Source of the DNA: Acidobacteriota bacterium
GTDB lineage: Bacteria; Acidobacteriota; UBA6911; RPQK01; JAJDTT01
Direction: 5' to 3'
NCBI GenBank assembly: GCA_022827025.1
Contig: JAJDTT010000255.1
Coordinates: 31,728 to 95,727, forward strand
DNA: 64,000 bases
Positions within the stretch are counted from its first letter, which is position 1, and each line of letters opens with the position of its first letter. Position numbers and translations under genes: made by a program. Under the pieces are notes generated by a model. It was not told where the DNA came from, did not search any database, and saw only the letters and a list, made by a program, of their open reading frames with translations. This document shows positions 45,042-53,796 of the stretch, piece after piece.

Positions 45042-45652
45042 ATGATCACAGGCGAACTCAAGGCCAGAATCGACAACATCTGGAACACGATGTGGTCTGG
45101 GGTCATTTCGAATCCACTCACGGTCATCGAGCAACTGACCTACCTACTCTTCATTAAACGGCTCGACGAGCTGCAAACGCTGAAAGAGAACGAGGCCGCA
45201 CGCACCGGGAAGCCCATCGAGGGGCCGATCTTTGCTCCCGATCAGGACGCCATTCGCTGGTCTCGCTTCAGGGAGACCGCTCCCGAGAAGATGTTCGCGA
45301 CCGTGCGCGACGAGGTATTCCCCTTCATGAAAGCCCTGGGCCAGAGGGGGGAACCCGGTGCCAGAAAAGGCTCGACGTATGCACACCACATGAGAGACGC
45401 CGTCTTTATGATGCCCACGCCCCGCATCCTGGCGAACGTGGTGGATCAGCTCGACATATCGACATGGCCGACAGCGACACCAAGGGTGACCTCTACGAGT
45501 ACATGCTCGGCAAGGTACCGACCGCCGGGCAGAACGGGCCGTTCCGCACCCCGCGTCATATCATCAAGCTGATGGTCGATATGACCGCGCCGACGCCTAA
45601 CAGCCCGTGGCAAAAGTCCGGGAAACAACGCCAGACCTCCGACATAAAATGA
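45042..45652 (+). pseudogene. hsdM: Type I restriction-modification hsdM, 5' remnant
   Basis: The first ~140 codons encode the helical N-terminal domain of a HsdM adenine methyltransferase ([20 protein letters not shown], then DAIRWSRFR and [15 protein letters not shown]). A frameshift near 45460 breaks the frame; in the next frame it resumes as [18 protein letters not shown] and [18 protein letters not shown]. The gene stops there, about where the catalytic DPACGTAGF motif should follow, replaced by IS-derived sequence. No hsdS or hsdR is in the window. It is therefore a non-functional remnant of a type I system. Confidence 0.82.
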
Positions 45653-45656
45653 CACT

Positions 45657-46476
45657 ATGGCGATGGAAAAGAAACCGTCTTCGAGACGGCAGCGGGGGAT
45701 GTAGGTAGCGACGCAGAAACTGCCCCGGAGTCCGGGGCATCCCTTCTACGAACGGCTGAATCAAGTATTGGGGAAAGCGGGGTTCGATGCTTTCGTGGAG
45801 GGACTGTGCGAGCGGTTTTATGCCGCCGGGATCGGGCGTCCGAGTCTGCGCCCCGGACGGTACTTCCGGATGCTGTTGGTCGGGTACTTCGAGGGACTGA
45901 ACTCGGAACGGCCATCGCCTGGCGGGTGGCGGATTCGATGAGCGTGCATTTCTGGACTTGGACCCGGAGGAAACGCCGCCGAATCACTCGACCTTGTCGC
46001 GCACGAGGCGACGGATCGACGTGGAGACGCACCGCGAGCTGTTCACCTGGGTGCTGGCGCGTTTGGCGGAAGCAGGACTGGTGCGGGGGAAGACAATCGG
46101 GATCGACGCGACGACGTTGGAGGCGAGCGCGGCGATGCGCAGCCTAGTGCGCCGGGACACGGGGGAAGACTATGAGAGCTTCGTGAAGGGACTGGCAAAA
46201 AGCTCGGGAGTCCCGACCCCGACGAGCAAGGATCTGGTTCGGTTCGACCGCAAGCGCAAGAAGAAGACGAGCAAACGGGATTGGGTGAATCCACACGACC
46301 CGGAGGCGAAGATCACGAAGCTCAAGAACGGGCGGACCCGACTGGGGCACAAGGTGGAAGAGGCGGTGGATCTGGAAACGGGGGCGGCGGTGGCGGTGAC
46401 GGCGCCGGAGGAGTTGGGGGACACCCAGACCCAGCCAGCTGCGCCGAGAGCTTGCGGAGATAACGACGGAAGCTAA
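45657..46476 (+). pseudogene. Decayed IS transposase (DUF772/IS1182- or IS5-like)
   Basis: The N-terminal DUF772-type domain is recognisable (PGHPFYERLNQVLGKAGFDA, then RMLLVGYFEGLNSER) and the DDE part begins later (KTIGIDATTLEASAAMRSLV, DWVNPHDPEAKI). It is broken by a TAG at 45702-45704 where relatives have Trp, and by at least two frameshifts, near 45910 and 45945. The 3' end is lost after LETGAAVAVTAPEELGDTQ. No terminal inverted repeats or target duplication could be identified. Its left end abuts the truncated hsdM, which it probably destroyed. Family assignment between IS1182 and IS5 groups is uncertain. Confidence 0.78.
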
Positions 46477-46549
46477 GAGGAGAGGGGAAGATGGTGAACG
46501 TGGGATTGGAATTGGACACCGGCGGAAAGTACGCTTACTGGCTCAGCTG

Positions 46550-47266
46550 ATGTATGAGATTAAAGTAGAGGATGTTACGACCGATGTCCCGGATTTCGGG
46601 GTCATCAGACGCGCTGTCCTGGATCGATACGATAGGCTTTTTACGCAGCACAGGCCGGATGGACGTCTTACCTACAGGCGCGATGCGTCACAGCGCGAGA
46701 TCGTCGCGGGCACGTACACGGTGCTTGTCTTAACCCACGCACAGGTTGTGGCCGGGGCTTTCGACTGTAAGCTGTATGCTTCGGGATTCGCGCTGATGCG
46801 CCCGATATTGGAGGCACTACTGAAACAGTATATGGTCGGCGGCTACGAACGCGGTGGCGACGGGTGGCAGAACGACATCGATGCCCAGCCACGCATCAAC
46901 AAGGGTAGCCTACGGACGCTTGCGGATCGTGGAGGACCGGATTTCACTCGTCTGTGGGCGGGCCTCTCACCCTGGCTCAACGACTTCGTGCATGGTGGAT
47001 ACGGACAGCTGAGCAGCAATTACAATCCCGAGATCGGCCTGCCGAAATACCCGGCCTCCTGGTTTTGGACTGCCATGCTCATCGCTACGGTAGCGATGCT
47101 CTCCAGCTCGGCTTGGTTATGGGATTACCTGGGTCACGAAGATCGCGCGAAAGCTGTTCTGCATAGGATGCGTGCAGAGTCCTGGCACAGCTTGGCGGCC
47201 ATGCATAACGGACAGGAAATCAGAATCATCGCCGAACGTGCTCCTATGGTCCCGCCGCAGTCTTGA
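46550..47266 (+). CDS. Hypothetical protein in accessory region
   Basis: A 238-residue protein of no family I can name. It has mostly helical features with hydrophobic stretches at about 58-72 (VLVLTHAQVVAGAF) and 170-190 (WFWTAMLIATVAMLSSSAWL), and a core RPILEALLKQYMVGGYERGG and WLNDFVHGGYGQLS reminiscent of HEPN-like or DUF5677-like proteins, with an H-G-G-Y around the conserved histidine. The ATG at 46550 follows transposon-derived sequence, so its original upstream region may have been replaced. Confidence 0.6.
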   Translation: MYEIKVEDVTTDVPDFGVIRRAVLDRYDRLFTQHRPDGRLTYRRDASQREIVAGTYTVLVLTHAQVVAGAFDCKLYASGFALMRPILEALLKQYMVGGYERGGDGWQNDIDAQPRINKGSLRTLADRGGPDFTRLWAGLSPWLNDFVHGGYGQLSSNYNPEIGLPKYPASWFWTAMLIATVAMLSSSAWLWDYLGHEDRAKAVLHRMRAESWHSLAAMHNGQEIRIIAERAPMVPPQS

Positions 47267-47473
47267 CTGCGTCTGAGTTGGTTGTCGCTTTCACTTGGAG
47301 GGGATTTCCGAGCGATCGCGGAACACCGGGCCCGTAGAGCGCCTGTGTTGGCTTGAAAGGGTCGGGCTAAGCTTAGGTAGAGGCCGATGGGCGGCGGGCT
47401 GGATGGCAGCGGGGAGTTCCCACAGACTGACGGGGAGCGTGAAGAAGAAAGAATCTCAGTTCGGGATTTTATT

Positions 47474-48124
47474 ATGTCTGATGAAAAGATCGCCAGATCC
47501 CACTGCAATCAGTGTGGATGTGAGACCAAGCATCATGTGGTCGCAGTGCGAAAGCAGCAGGGCTCCGAAATCATAGAGGAAGATTTTGTTATTGACTGGA
47601 GCAATACATATTCCTTGCTGGAGTGCTGCGGTTGCGAAGAGATCTCTGTAAAACGGGTGTCTTGGTTTTCGGAAGAGCCAGATTATGAAAGCGTCGAGTA
47701 CTATCCGTCTCGTGTATCCCGCCGCCGGCCACCTTGGCTCGAAGACATTCCGGACGAGGCAACAGAAGAGCTAATGCGAGAAATCTACGGTGCTCTCCAA
47801 GGTGATCAGCGGCGGCTGGCTCTGATGGGTGCTCGAACAGTGATCGATGGACTCTTATTTAGGCAGGTTGGGGATTCCGGCACCTTCGCGGATAGGCTGG
47901 ATGCGCTGGAGGACAAGGGATTCCTGAGCAAGATCAATCGAGTGTCCCTCGAGGCAGCGCTGAATGCGGGCCACGCTGCAGCCCATCGGGCCTACAAGCC
48001 GGACACAGCCAATCTGAACCTTGTCATGGACATTGTCGAAAACGTGCTTCAGGCTGAGAACCTCAGCGAACATGCCGATAAGCTTAATCAGACGACTCCC
48101 TCTCGCGGGAATCGGACGAAGTAG
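47474..48124 (+). CDS. DUF4145 domain protein
   Basis: A 216-residue protein of the DUF4145 family, in which the domain occurs alone or fused to restriction enzymes. The N-terminal zinc-ribbon-like part has Cys pairs (HCNQCGCETKHH and LLECCGCEEI). The helical DUF4145 domain includes LALMGARTVIDGLLF and LNAGHAAAHRAYKPD with its conserved Ala-His. ATG 47474 starts the typical MSDEKIARSHCNQCG; the frame is open further up without homology. It lies among R-M and IS remnants, in keeping with a defence context. The following 48125-48548 holds no recognisable gene on either strand. Confidence 0.8.
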   Translation: MSDEKIARSHCNQCGCETKHHVVAVRKQQGSEIIEEDFVIDWSNTYSLLECCGCEEISVKRVSWFSEEPDYESVEYYPSRVSRRRPPWLEDIPDEATEELMREIYGALQGDQRRLALMGARTVIDGLLFRQVGDSGTFADRLDALEDKGFLSKINRVSLEAALNAGHAAAHRAYKPDTANLNLVMDIVENVLQAENLSEHADKLNQTTPSRGNRTK

Positions 48125-48548
48125 GCAAACTACCCCACCCGTCCAGCCGCCGTTCGCTCAACGACCTCGATGGTTGCCCCTTCCAGATCGGCGGGGAGTT
48201 TTCCAGGGGTGGAGTGTCGGATCTTGGGCCGGACGGCGCGTATGTGGTCTCTGCAGCGTTGACTCCAAGGGCTCCAGCGTCAGGTCTGGCCGCCTGTCGC
48301 CCGATCAGGCGATTCCAGCCCGATTCGACGAACAAAGATCGCCGTAGACGGCCTATATTGGACGATCTCGGGAAGGCCAGGGGTAAGGCATAGCGCCCTG
48401 GTGCGAATTACCCTCGAGGCCACGTGAATAAGTTTTCACGATTTCTTGTCTTGAGCGGGCCCGCTCGCGGTCCGCGGAGATCCCTATTCCGTATTTTGTT
48501 CCGGCGGCCGCCGGAAAACTATCCACCCCGTAACCGTCCTTGAGGATT

Positions 48549-49232
48549 CTACAGATTCGAGGGGCGGCCACCTTCAAGGAAATCGATCTTTCCCTCGGTC
48601 TCATATTCGCTGAGTGTTTTATTTCTCCGGTAGTACGAAAGTAGGATTCTGAGGGTGGTGAGAGGATTGCTGGTTGCGCGGTCGAGTTGTTCTCTGTGCT
48701 CAAGCCGCAGTGCACTGCTTAGCTCCGTGTTGCTCTCGTCAATGAATGCCAAGGTTTCACGGTCAAGCTTGAGTTGTTGCCTCTTAACTTTAATTGACAT
48801 GAGCTCTCGTTCGCGCATTCCTTTGTAGATCTCGTTGTAAAGTTGGTTGAACGACCTTGCATTCCTTAGGAAGGCGTAGACTGCGAGTGGGATCGCCAGA
48901 GCTGAGGTGTATTCGAGTCCGAGTTCTATCCAGCCGGGAGACGCATAGTGGATGCGGAGAAGAGTCGGATGGTGTGGTAGGGGAACTCTTTTCTCTAGTT
49001 GCTTGTAGAAATTTACAGCATCCTATCCACCGACCCACGGGTTGACGGTGTACGGACCCGTTATCCACTCGCCGAATCCGGGTTCATCCTGAGGCATCAT
49101 CCAACCCTGAAACCTGAGCGAATACTGAAACATATAGAGTTGGGAGTAGGTATGTGAAAAATTGTAAAGGTTCTCTAGCGTCCAATTGCCGCTCAATTCG
49201 ATTCGGTAAGAACCAAGGACTGGTTCACGCAT
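48549..49232 (-). pseudogene. Small membrane protein gene broken by an in-frame TAG
   Basis: One continuous frame of 227 codons from ATG 49232 to 48549 is interrupted only by TAG at 49023-49025. Before it the product reads GSYRIELSGNWTLENLYNFS and ends GPYTVNPWVGG; after it, DAVNFYKQLEKRVPLPHHP, then IHYASPGWIELGLEY and a membrane helix (TSALAIPLAVYAFLRNA), followed by a charged helical domain (MRERELMSIKVKRQQLKLD). There is no start codon between the stop and the membrane helix. The pieces clearly belong together, the stop most likely replacing Tyr or a similar residue. No family recognised. Confidence 0.7.
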
Positions 49233-49257
49233 TTGATTTCTCCTTGAAGGTGGAAGC

Positions 49258-49527
49258 CTACTTCCCGGCTATCACCTGGACGATGGCAAGGAACCCGGCG
49301 ACGATAGCCGGTCTGGAGCCATAGGGCGGATAGAGGTCGGCGCGAAGATCGGCCAGTCCAGCACGCAGATCGGCCAGACCCGCGTGCAAGTCTGCTTTAG
49401 TGACAAGAGTGGGAGAAGAGGGTCGCCGAAGAATACGTAACTCTATTCTGGTGAAAAGTTTACGGAACCTAGAGACGCAATCCGCCGGGATGCAGACCCG
49501 GTCAAATGCCGTGACGACTTTTTCCAC
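49258..49527 (-). CDS. Small protein with heptad repeats and C-terminal membrane segment
   Basis: An 89-residue protein: an N-terminal basic part (VVTAFDRVCIPADCVSRFRK), an Ala-Asp-Leu-Arg heptad array (ADLHAGLADLRAGLADLRAD), and a C-terminal hydrophobic stretch (AIVAGFLAIVQVIAG). The layout resembles DUF1640-like coiled-coil membrane proteins. It begins with GTG 34 bases after the EamA-half gene stop. The first ~13 codons are also preserved in the left repeat copy at 40.85 kb, where the gene is cut short, which suggests that it is real. Confidence 0.55.
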   Translation of the reverse strand: MEKVVTAFDRVCIPADCVSRFRKLFTRIELRILRRPSSPTLVTKADLHAGLADLRAGLADLRADLYPPYGSRPAIVAGFLAIVQVIAGK

Positions 49528-49729
49528 GGGCTGTTATCCATCCGTGCGCCCAAGCCAGGATCAAGCAAACGTAAGGATTCCCAGGGCCGCCATCCCAATT
49601 ACGATCCCGGCCACCCCGTAGGCCGAGACACGTTCCTTGAAGAAGAGTATGCCGACCAGGACGACCAGGAACAGACCACCGCCGGGCGCCACCTGAAAGA
49701 CGACGAACCCGGGGATTCCGTGTTCCAGG
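49482..49729. repeat. Direct repeat, right copy
   Basis: This is the right partner of the repeat at 40842-41088, in the same orientation, overlapping the 3' end of the intact EamA-half gene and the start of the small coiled-coil gene. The two copies bracket an 8.4-kb block of accessory genes and remnants. Confidence 0.8.
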
Positions 49730-49980
49730 GACAATGCCATTCCCAGTTGGCCCAGCACGCTGCTGGAGGCTAGTCCGATGCCAACCACGATCTCCTGCTT
49801 GGTGAGGCGGCGGTTCTTGAAGAAGAAGAGGGCCGCCGAGAGGATGAATCCAGCCCAAAACCAGAGCATCAGGTAGGGGAACTTGAAGGTCTCGGACAAA
49901 CCCATTCCGGACATGATCCGCAGTCCGAAGGCTCCCAGCCCATTGGTCACGAAACAGATCAGCATCATGCGGAGCCACAT
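49561..49980 (-). CDS. EamA/DMT-type transporter, C-terminal half protein
   Basis: A 139-residue integral membrane protein with about five helices, equal to one half of a drug/metabolite transporter; conserved features include FQVAPGGGLFLVVLVGILFF and KERVSAYGVAG, typical of the last EamA helices. It starts three bases after the stop of a 167-residue partner of the same kind, so the two probably assemble into one transporter, as in split EamA pairs. Substrate is unknown. Its 3' end is inside the direct repeat. Confidence 0.8.
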   Translation of the reverse strand: MWLRMMLICFVTNGLGAFGLRIMSGMGLSETFKFPYLMLWFWAGFILSAALFFFKNRRLTKQEIVVGIGLASSSVLGQLGMALSLEHGIPGFVVFQVAPGGGLFLVVLVGILFFKERVSAYGVAGIVIGMAALGILTFA

Positions 49981-49983
49981 GAG

Positions 49984-50487
49984 TCAATTCCCCTTCGGCG
50001 AACTGGAGGCTGGAGCATCTGCCGCGAGGCCGGCTTCCGCCGCTTCGTCGATTTGCTTGTCCTTCCATAGCAGGAGGACAGCCACCACCACGAGAATGAG
50101 CCCGACTATTTTCCAGGGGCTGACGGCTTCCTTGTAAATCGCGATCGAGAGAATTGTGGGAAGTGCCGTGGACAGGTTGATGACGACCCAACTGGTGGCG
50201 ATTTTTCCCTTGCCGTAACGTAGACCTGCTTGGAAGGCCAAGATCGCTGCGGCCGCCAGGAATCCACAAACTCCAGCCACAAGGTAGAGCTTCCCAGGGG
50301 TTTCACCGACCAGGGCGGTCTTTCCCGTAGCTATGATGTAGACAACCGTAAAGAGCCCTGCCCAGAAGAATATGCTCACCGAAATCGCCCGGGGACGGCA
50401 CCGGTACTGATCCGCAATCTTATGGAAGATGCCGATCAATCCGAGAGCCAGCAATGCCATGCCCAGGAACAAGTGACCCAAATGCAA
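49984..50487 (-). CDS. EamA/DMT-type transporter, N-terminal half protein
   Basis: A 167-residue membrane protein with about five helices (LFLGMALLALGLIGIFHKIA; FFWAGLFTVVYIIATG; LYLVAGVCGFLAAAAILAF) and the EamA-type end IYKEAVSPWKIVGLILVVVAV, followed by a 30-residue hydrophilic tail. It is the first gene of the pair with the C-terminal half protein. The 225-base upstream gap contains a dispersed repeat. Confidence 0.8.
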   Translation of the reverse strand: MHLGHLFLGMALLALGLIGIFHKIADQYRCRPRAISVSIFFWAGLFTVVYIIATGKTALVGETPGKLYLVAGVCGFLAAAAILAFQAGLRYGKGKIATSWVVINLSTALPTILSIAIYKEAVSPWKIVGLILVVVAVLLLWKDKQIDEAAEAGLAADAPASSSPKGN

Positions 50488-50629
50488 GTTCCGACTCCTC
50501 TGGATGTTTCCTTGGGAAGCGTCAGCGTTTTCAGTGGACGCTCAAACACAACTGTGCGCAATATAGTCCGGGGAGGATGTGAAGTCCATACCTGCACCGT
50601 CCGGGACTTTCCCCATTTTTCTGGTGGTT

Positions 50630-50720
50630 CGGTAGGGGTACCCCTCGTGGGTGCCCACTTTCGTTCCCGCATCATTCGACAGCCTGCGGAGGGCGACCAC
50701 AAGGGTCGCCGCTACTGCCA
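50630..50720. repeat. Dispersed palindromic repeat copy
   Basis: GTAGGGGTACCCCTCGTGGG (50632-50651), an ACTTTCGTTCCCGCATCA spacer and GAGGGCGACCACAAGGGTCG (from 50690) match the units near 30.66-30.75 kb, including the spacer CTTTCGTCACCGCATCA. It lies between the EamA pair and the end of the CRTAC1 gene and overlaps that gene's last bases. Confidence 0.65.
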
Positions 50721-52436
50721 TTTTTGACCTTCTATGACCTGGAGACGCTGATTGGCGCGAATTCCCTTGAGCGTATCCACGGTGCCGGATGGCCATCGGA
50801 TCGTCAGCTCGTCCACTTCCCGCCGCTCTCCCAGCCCCAGGTGCACCCAGTAGGGTGAGGCTGAAAGATAACTGCCCCCGCCCAGCACCTGGGTTCGAAA
50901 CTGCTCCTCTCCGACCCGTAACTCAATCCTTGCTCCAATCCCATTGGAGTTGGACTCGATTCCCTTCAGTTGGACTTCCAGCCAATTTTTCTTGTTTCCA
51001 TGGTTGTTGGACAAGAGCATGGGACCCTGGCCGCAATTGCTGACTACGACGTCGAGATCTCCGTCCAGATCGATGTCACCCACGGCCAGACCTCGACTCA
51101 CCTGGGGTAGCGACAATGGATCTCCGGGCTGTCCCACCGACTTGACGAAACGCCCCTCCCGATTCTCGAACAGCAGCTTGGGCTGACTGTAGGATGATCC
51201 GGGCCGGATCTGAACGATATTGTCGATGATATGTCCGTTGACAACCAGGATGTCCAAGTCGCTGTCGTTGTCGAAATCGAGGAAACGGACTCCAAAACCC
51301 ACCAGGTTGCGGGACGCCAATTTGACTTCGAAGACGGACGCGACCTCCTCGAAGAAAAAACGGCGATTCAGGTAGAGGGCAAGGTACTCGACGTCCAGAT
51401 TGGTGACCACAAAATCGGGCAAGCCGTCTCCATTGAAGTCGGCCATATCCACCCCCATGCCGGCCTGGGGTGCCCCATTCTCATCGAAAGCCACGCCCAG
51501 ATTGAGTCCCACCTCTTCGAAAGTGCCATTTTGCAGATTCTTGAAAAGGTAGTTCCCCTGGGAATCGTTCGCCACGTAGATGTCGATCCATCCATCCCAG
51601 TCGAAGTCCCCGGCGACGACGCCAAGACTCTTCCCGGCATATCGGGAGATTCCCGCCTGCTCGCTAATGTCGGAGAAAGTGCCGTTTCCGTTGTTGCGGT
51701 ATAGCAAGTCCGGGAGGCCGTCGTAGACTTTTGGCGAGCAATAGGTCCGAATTCCCTTCTCGAGCCAAGGTCCACAGACACGATTGTTGCCGAAGTTGTG
51801 GTCGAGGTACCGGGTCACATAGAGATCGAGGTCGCCGTCGTTGTCAAAATCCAGGAATGCCGCGCTTACCGACCAGCGGCCGTCCCCGGCCACACCGGCA
51901 TGTTCGGTTCGATCCCGGAAAGTCCCGGCCCCTTGATTCGCATAGAGGATATTGCGTCCTTCGAAGTTGGTGATGAAGAGGTCATCGTCCCCGTCGCCGT
52001 CGTAGTCCGCCACGGCAACTCCTTGTCCGTAACCCTCGCTGGCATGGATTCCCGCTGCGCGGGTCTCGTCGCTGAATCGCCCCTCTCCCAGATTTCGATA
52101 GAGTGCGTGCCTGACCGGAGAAGAATCGATCACGCCCGGAACGCGTCCTCCATTGACAAAAAAGATATCGATCCTGCCATCTTGGTCGTAGTCGAAAAAC
52201 GCCACTCCGGAACCCATGGTTTCGACCAGAAACTTCTCGGGGCTGGCGGAGTTCACATGCTGGAATCGGATTCCGGCTGGTTCGATGATGTCTGAAAAAT
52301 AGGCATTCGGGGTCGTCTGGGGAGCAGGCGCACCAGCGGCGACAACCAACAGGTTCCACCAGATGAATGCGTCTCCCCCAAATACCTTCCTCAATTTTGG
52401 CTCGAGCTCGTGGACAAGAGTTGCTGAAAAATCCAT
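50712..52436 (-). CDS. CRTAC1 family FG-GAP/ASPIC-UnbV protein (third copy)
   Basis: A 574-residue propeller protein with FG-GAP loops (DYDQDGRIDIFFVN, DYDGDGDDDLFITN, DFDNDGDLDLYVTR, DFDWDGWIDIYVAND, DIDLDGDLDVVVSN) and a C-terminal ASPIC/UnbV domain (SYLSASPYWVHLGLGERREV). The cysteine pair insert is VCGPWLEKGIRTYCSP before LLYRNNGNGTF. The N-terminus has a short hydrophobic stretch (IWWNLLVVAAGAPAP) that may serve for export. Its start overlaps the end of the TPR gene by 46 bases, so the true start may be further inside. Confidence 0.85.
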   Translation of the reverse strand: MDFSATLVHELEPKLRKVFGGDAFIWWNLLVVAAGAPAPQTTPNAYFSDIIEPAGIRFQHVNSASPEKFLVETMGSGVAFFDYDQDGRIDIFFVNGGRVPGVIDSSPVRHALYRNLGEGRFSDETRAAGIHASEGYGQGVAVADYDGDGDDDLFITNFEGRNILYANQGAGTFRDRTEHAGVAGDGRWSVSAAFLDFDNDGDLDLYVTRYLDHNFGNNRVCGPWLEKGIRTYCSPKVYDGLPDLLYRNNGNGTFSDISEQAGISRYAGKSLGVVAGDFDWDGWIDIYVANDSQGNYLFKNLQNGTFEEVGLNLGVAFDENGAPQAGMGVDMADFNGDGLPDFVVTNLDVEYLALYLNRRFFFEEVASVFEVKLASRNLVGFGVRFLDFDNDSDLDILVVNGHIIDNIVQIRPGSSYSQPKLLFENREGRFVKSVGQPGDPLSLPQVSRGLAVGDIDLDGDLDVVVSNCGQGPMLLSNNHGNKKNWLEVQLKGIESNSNGIGARIELRVGEEQFRTQVLGGGSYLSASPYWVHLGLGERREVDELTIRWPSGTVDTLKGIRANQRLQVIEGQKWQ

Positions 52437-53773
52437 TTCTGACGCTCAGCTTCTTCCACTCTTCCCAATCGTCGGAGCACTGATGAGAGGTTGAGACGAA
52501 AAAGGGCGTTGTTGGGATCAAGCCGGATAGCGGTCTCGTAGGCAGCATGCGCCTTCTCGAATGCGCTGGCCGCAAAATGGAGATTTCCCAATTGGTTGTG
52601 CAGCGGGGCGTCGGCCGGTTCCAAAGACAGAGCATGGTCGAGAGCGTCGATGGCCTCGGCGGTTCTCTTCACGCTGTGCAGGATGTCGGCGAGAGAACGA
52701 TAGTAGGCGGCGTTATAGGGTCTGGACTCTATGGCTTTTCGGAGGGCGGCAATGGCGCCCTCGGCATCCCCCTTCAGTGCAAGCACTTGAGCGATCCCGT
52801 AGTGACAGATGTCCTGATTCGGATGGGGCCCCAACGCTTCCCTGAATGCGTCCAATGCAGGTTCCAGCCGCCTCTCCTGCAGAAGTTTCATGCCTTTCTG
52901 GTAGAGGCTCTGACTCCTCGCAATCTCTTCATTCAATCGGCTGGTCCGCTCTTGCAACTCTTGATAACGATCAAGGGCCTCGCGGGACTCTCTGAAGGCA
53001 CCGGACCTCCTGTAGGCACGGCTGAGAAGATAGTATGCCTCGGGAGCCAGTTGGTTGAGTTCGACAGCCGATTCCAGGTGCCGGAGAGCGGTGCCGATCC
53101 GGTTTCGTTTCAGGTCAAGGGCTCCCATCTGCAGATGGAGCTTGAAGTTTCCCAATCCCAGGGCTTGAGCGCGCTCCAAGGACCGGCGAGCCCGTTCAAA
53201 GGTGGATTTCTCCTGACTGTAGTAAGTGCCGAGCGCCAGATGCGCGTGGGCCAGTTCGGGGTTGAGTTCAATCGCTTTTCGGAGCCGTGCTTCGCCTTGA
53301 GTTCCGTCATTGACGGCCAGACGGTTTTTGCCGGAGACGTACCAGGCCTCGGCATTTTGCGGGTCCGATTCAATGATCTGTTCCGCTATCTCCTCTGATC
53401 GAGCAGGCTCCCCTGTCTCGCCCAGTATGTAGGCCAGCGTGAGCCTTCCTGCCGGGCACTCCTGCGCCAGCTTGGCACAGGCTACTGCCGCGCCTTCGGC
53501 CGCGGCGGGTTCATTGAGTCGAAGGTAGATCCTGGCCAGGTAAAGGCAATAGGGCCACTGCGTTCCCGTAGCAGCCGCCTTCAGATACGCCGCAAGAGCA
53601 TTTCTGTAGTCGCCCTGGATTTCCGACGCCCTGCCCGATTCGAAGTGGATTTGACCCGGCCCCTCGGACACCGGCCTCGCACAAACGTAGTGCAACCATG
53701 GCATCTCGTCGGGCTGTTGCTGTGGAACGGAACTGATGCTGACCGCAACAAGGAGCAGGTGCAGGCTATACAT
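52391..53773 (-). CDS. TPR-repeat protein (second TPR-CRTAC1 pair)
   Basis: A 460-residue exported protein (LHLLLVAVSISSVPQQQ signal) with about ten TPR units, for example GDYRNALAAYLKAAATG and LGNLHFAASAFEKAHAAYET. It is directly followed by, and overlaps, a CRTAC1 gene, repeating the arrangement at 32.4-35.6 kb. It probably serves as a scaffold for the propeller protein or for sugar-active enzymes encoded upstream. It lies 23 bases after the GH20-N-like gene, so the run 58.8-50.7 kb may be one operon. Confidence 0.87.
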   Translation of the reverse strand: MYSLHLLLVAVSISSVPQQQPDEMPWLHYVCARPVSEGPGQIHFESGRASEIQGDYRNALAAYLKAAATGTQWPYCLYLARIYLRLNEPAAAEGAAVACAKLAQECPAGRLTLAYILGETGEPARSEEIAEQIIESDPQNAEAWYVSGKNRLAVNDGTQGEARLRKAIELNPELAHAHLALGTYYSQEKSTFERARRSLERAQALGLGNFKLHLQMGALDLKRNRIGTALRHLESAVELNQLAPEAYYLLSRAYRRSGAFRESREALDRYQELQERTSRLNEEIARSQSLYQKGMKLLQERRLEPALDAFREALGPHPNQDICHYGIAQVLALKGDAEGAIAALRKAIESRPYNAAYYRSLADILHSVKRTAEAIDALDHALSLEPADAPLHNQLGNLHFAASAFEKAHAAYETAIRLDPNNALFRLNLSSVLRRLGRVEEAERQKWIFQQLLSTSSSQN

Positions 53774-53796
53774 GTACAGGCGAGGTCTCGGCCAAA

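Noticed and set aside
27009..49232. Reassignment of TAG as a sense codon to explain the interrupted genes
   Set aside because: Several intact genes end normally with TAG, the expected residues at the internal TAGs differ (Glu/Gln-like, Tyr-like, Trp), and a TGA interruption also occurs.
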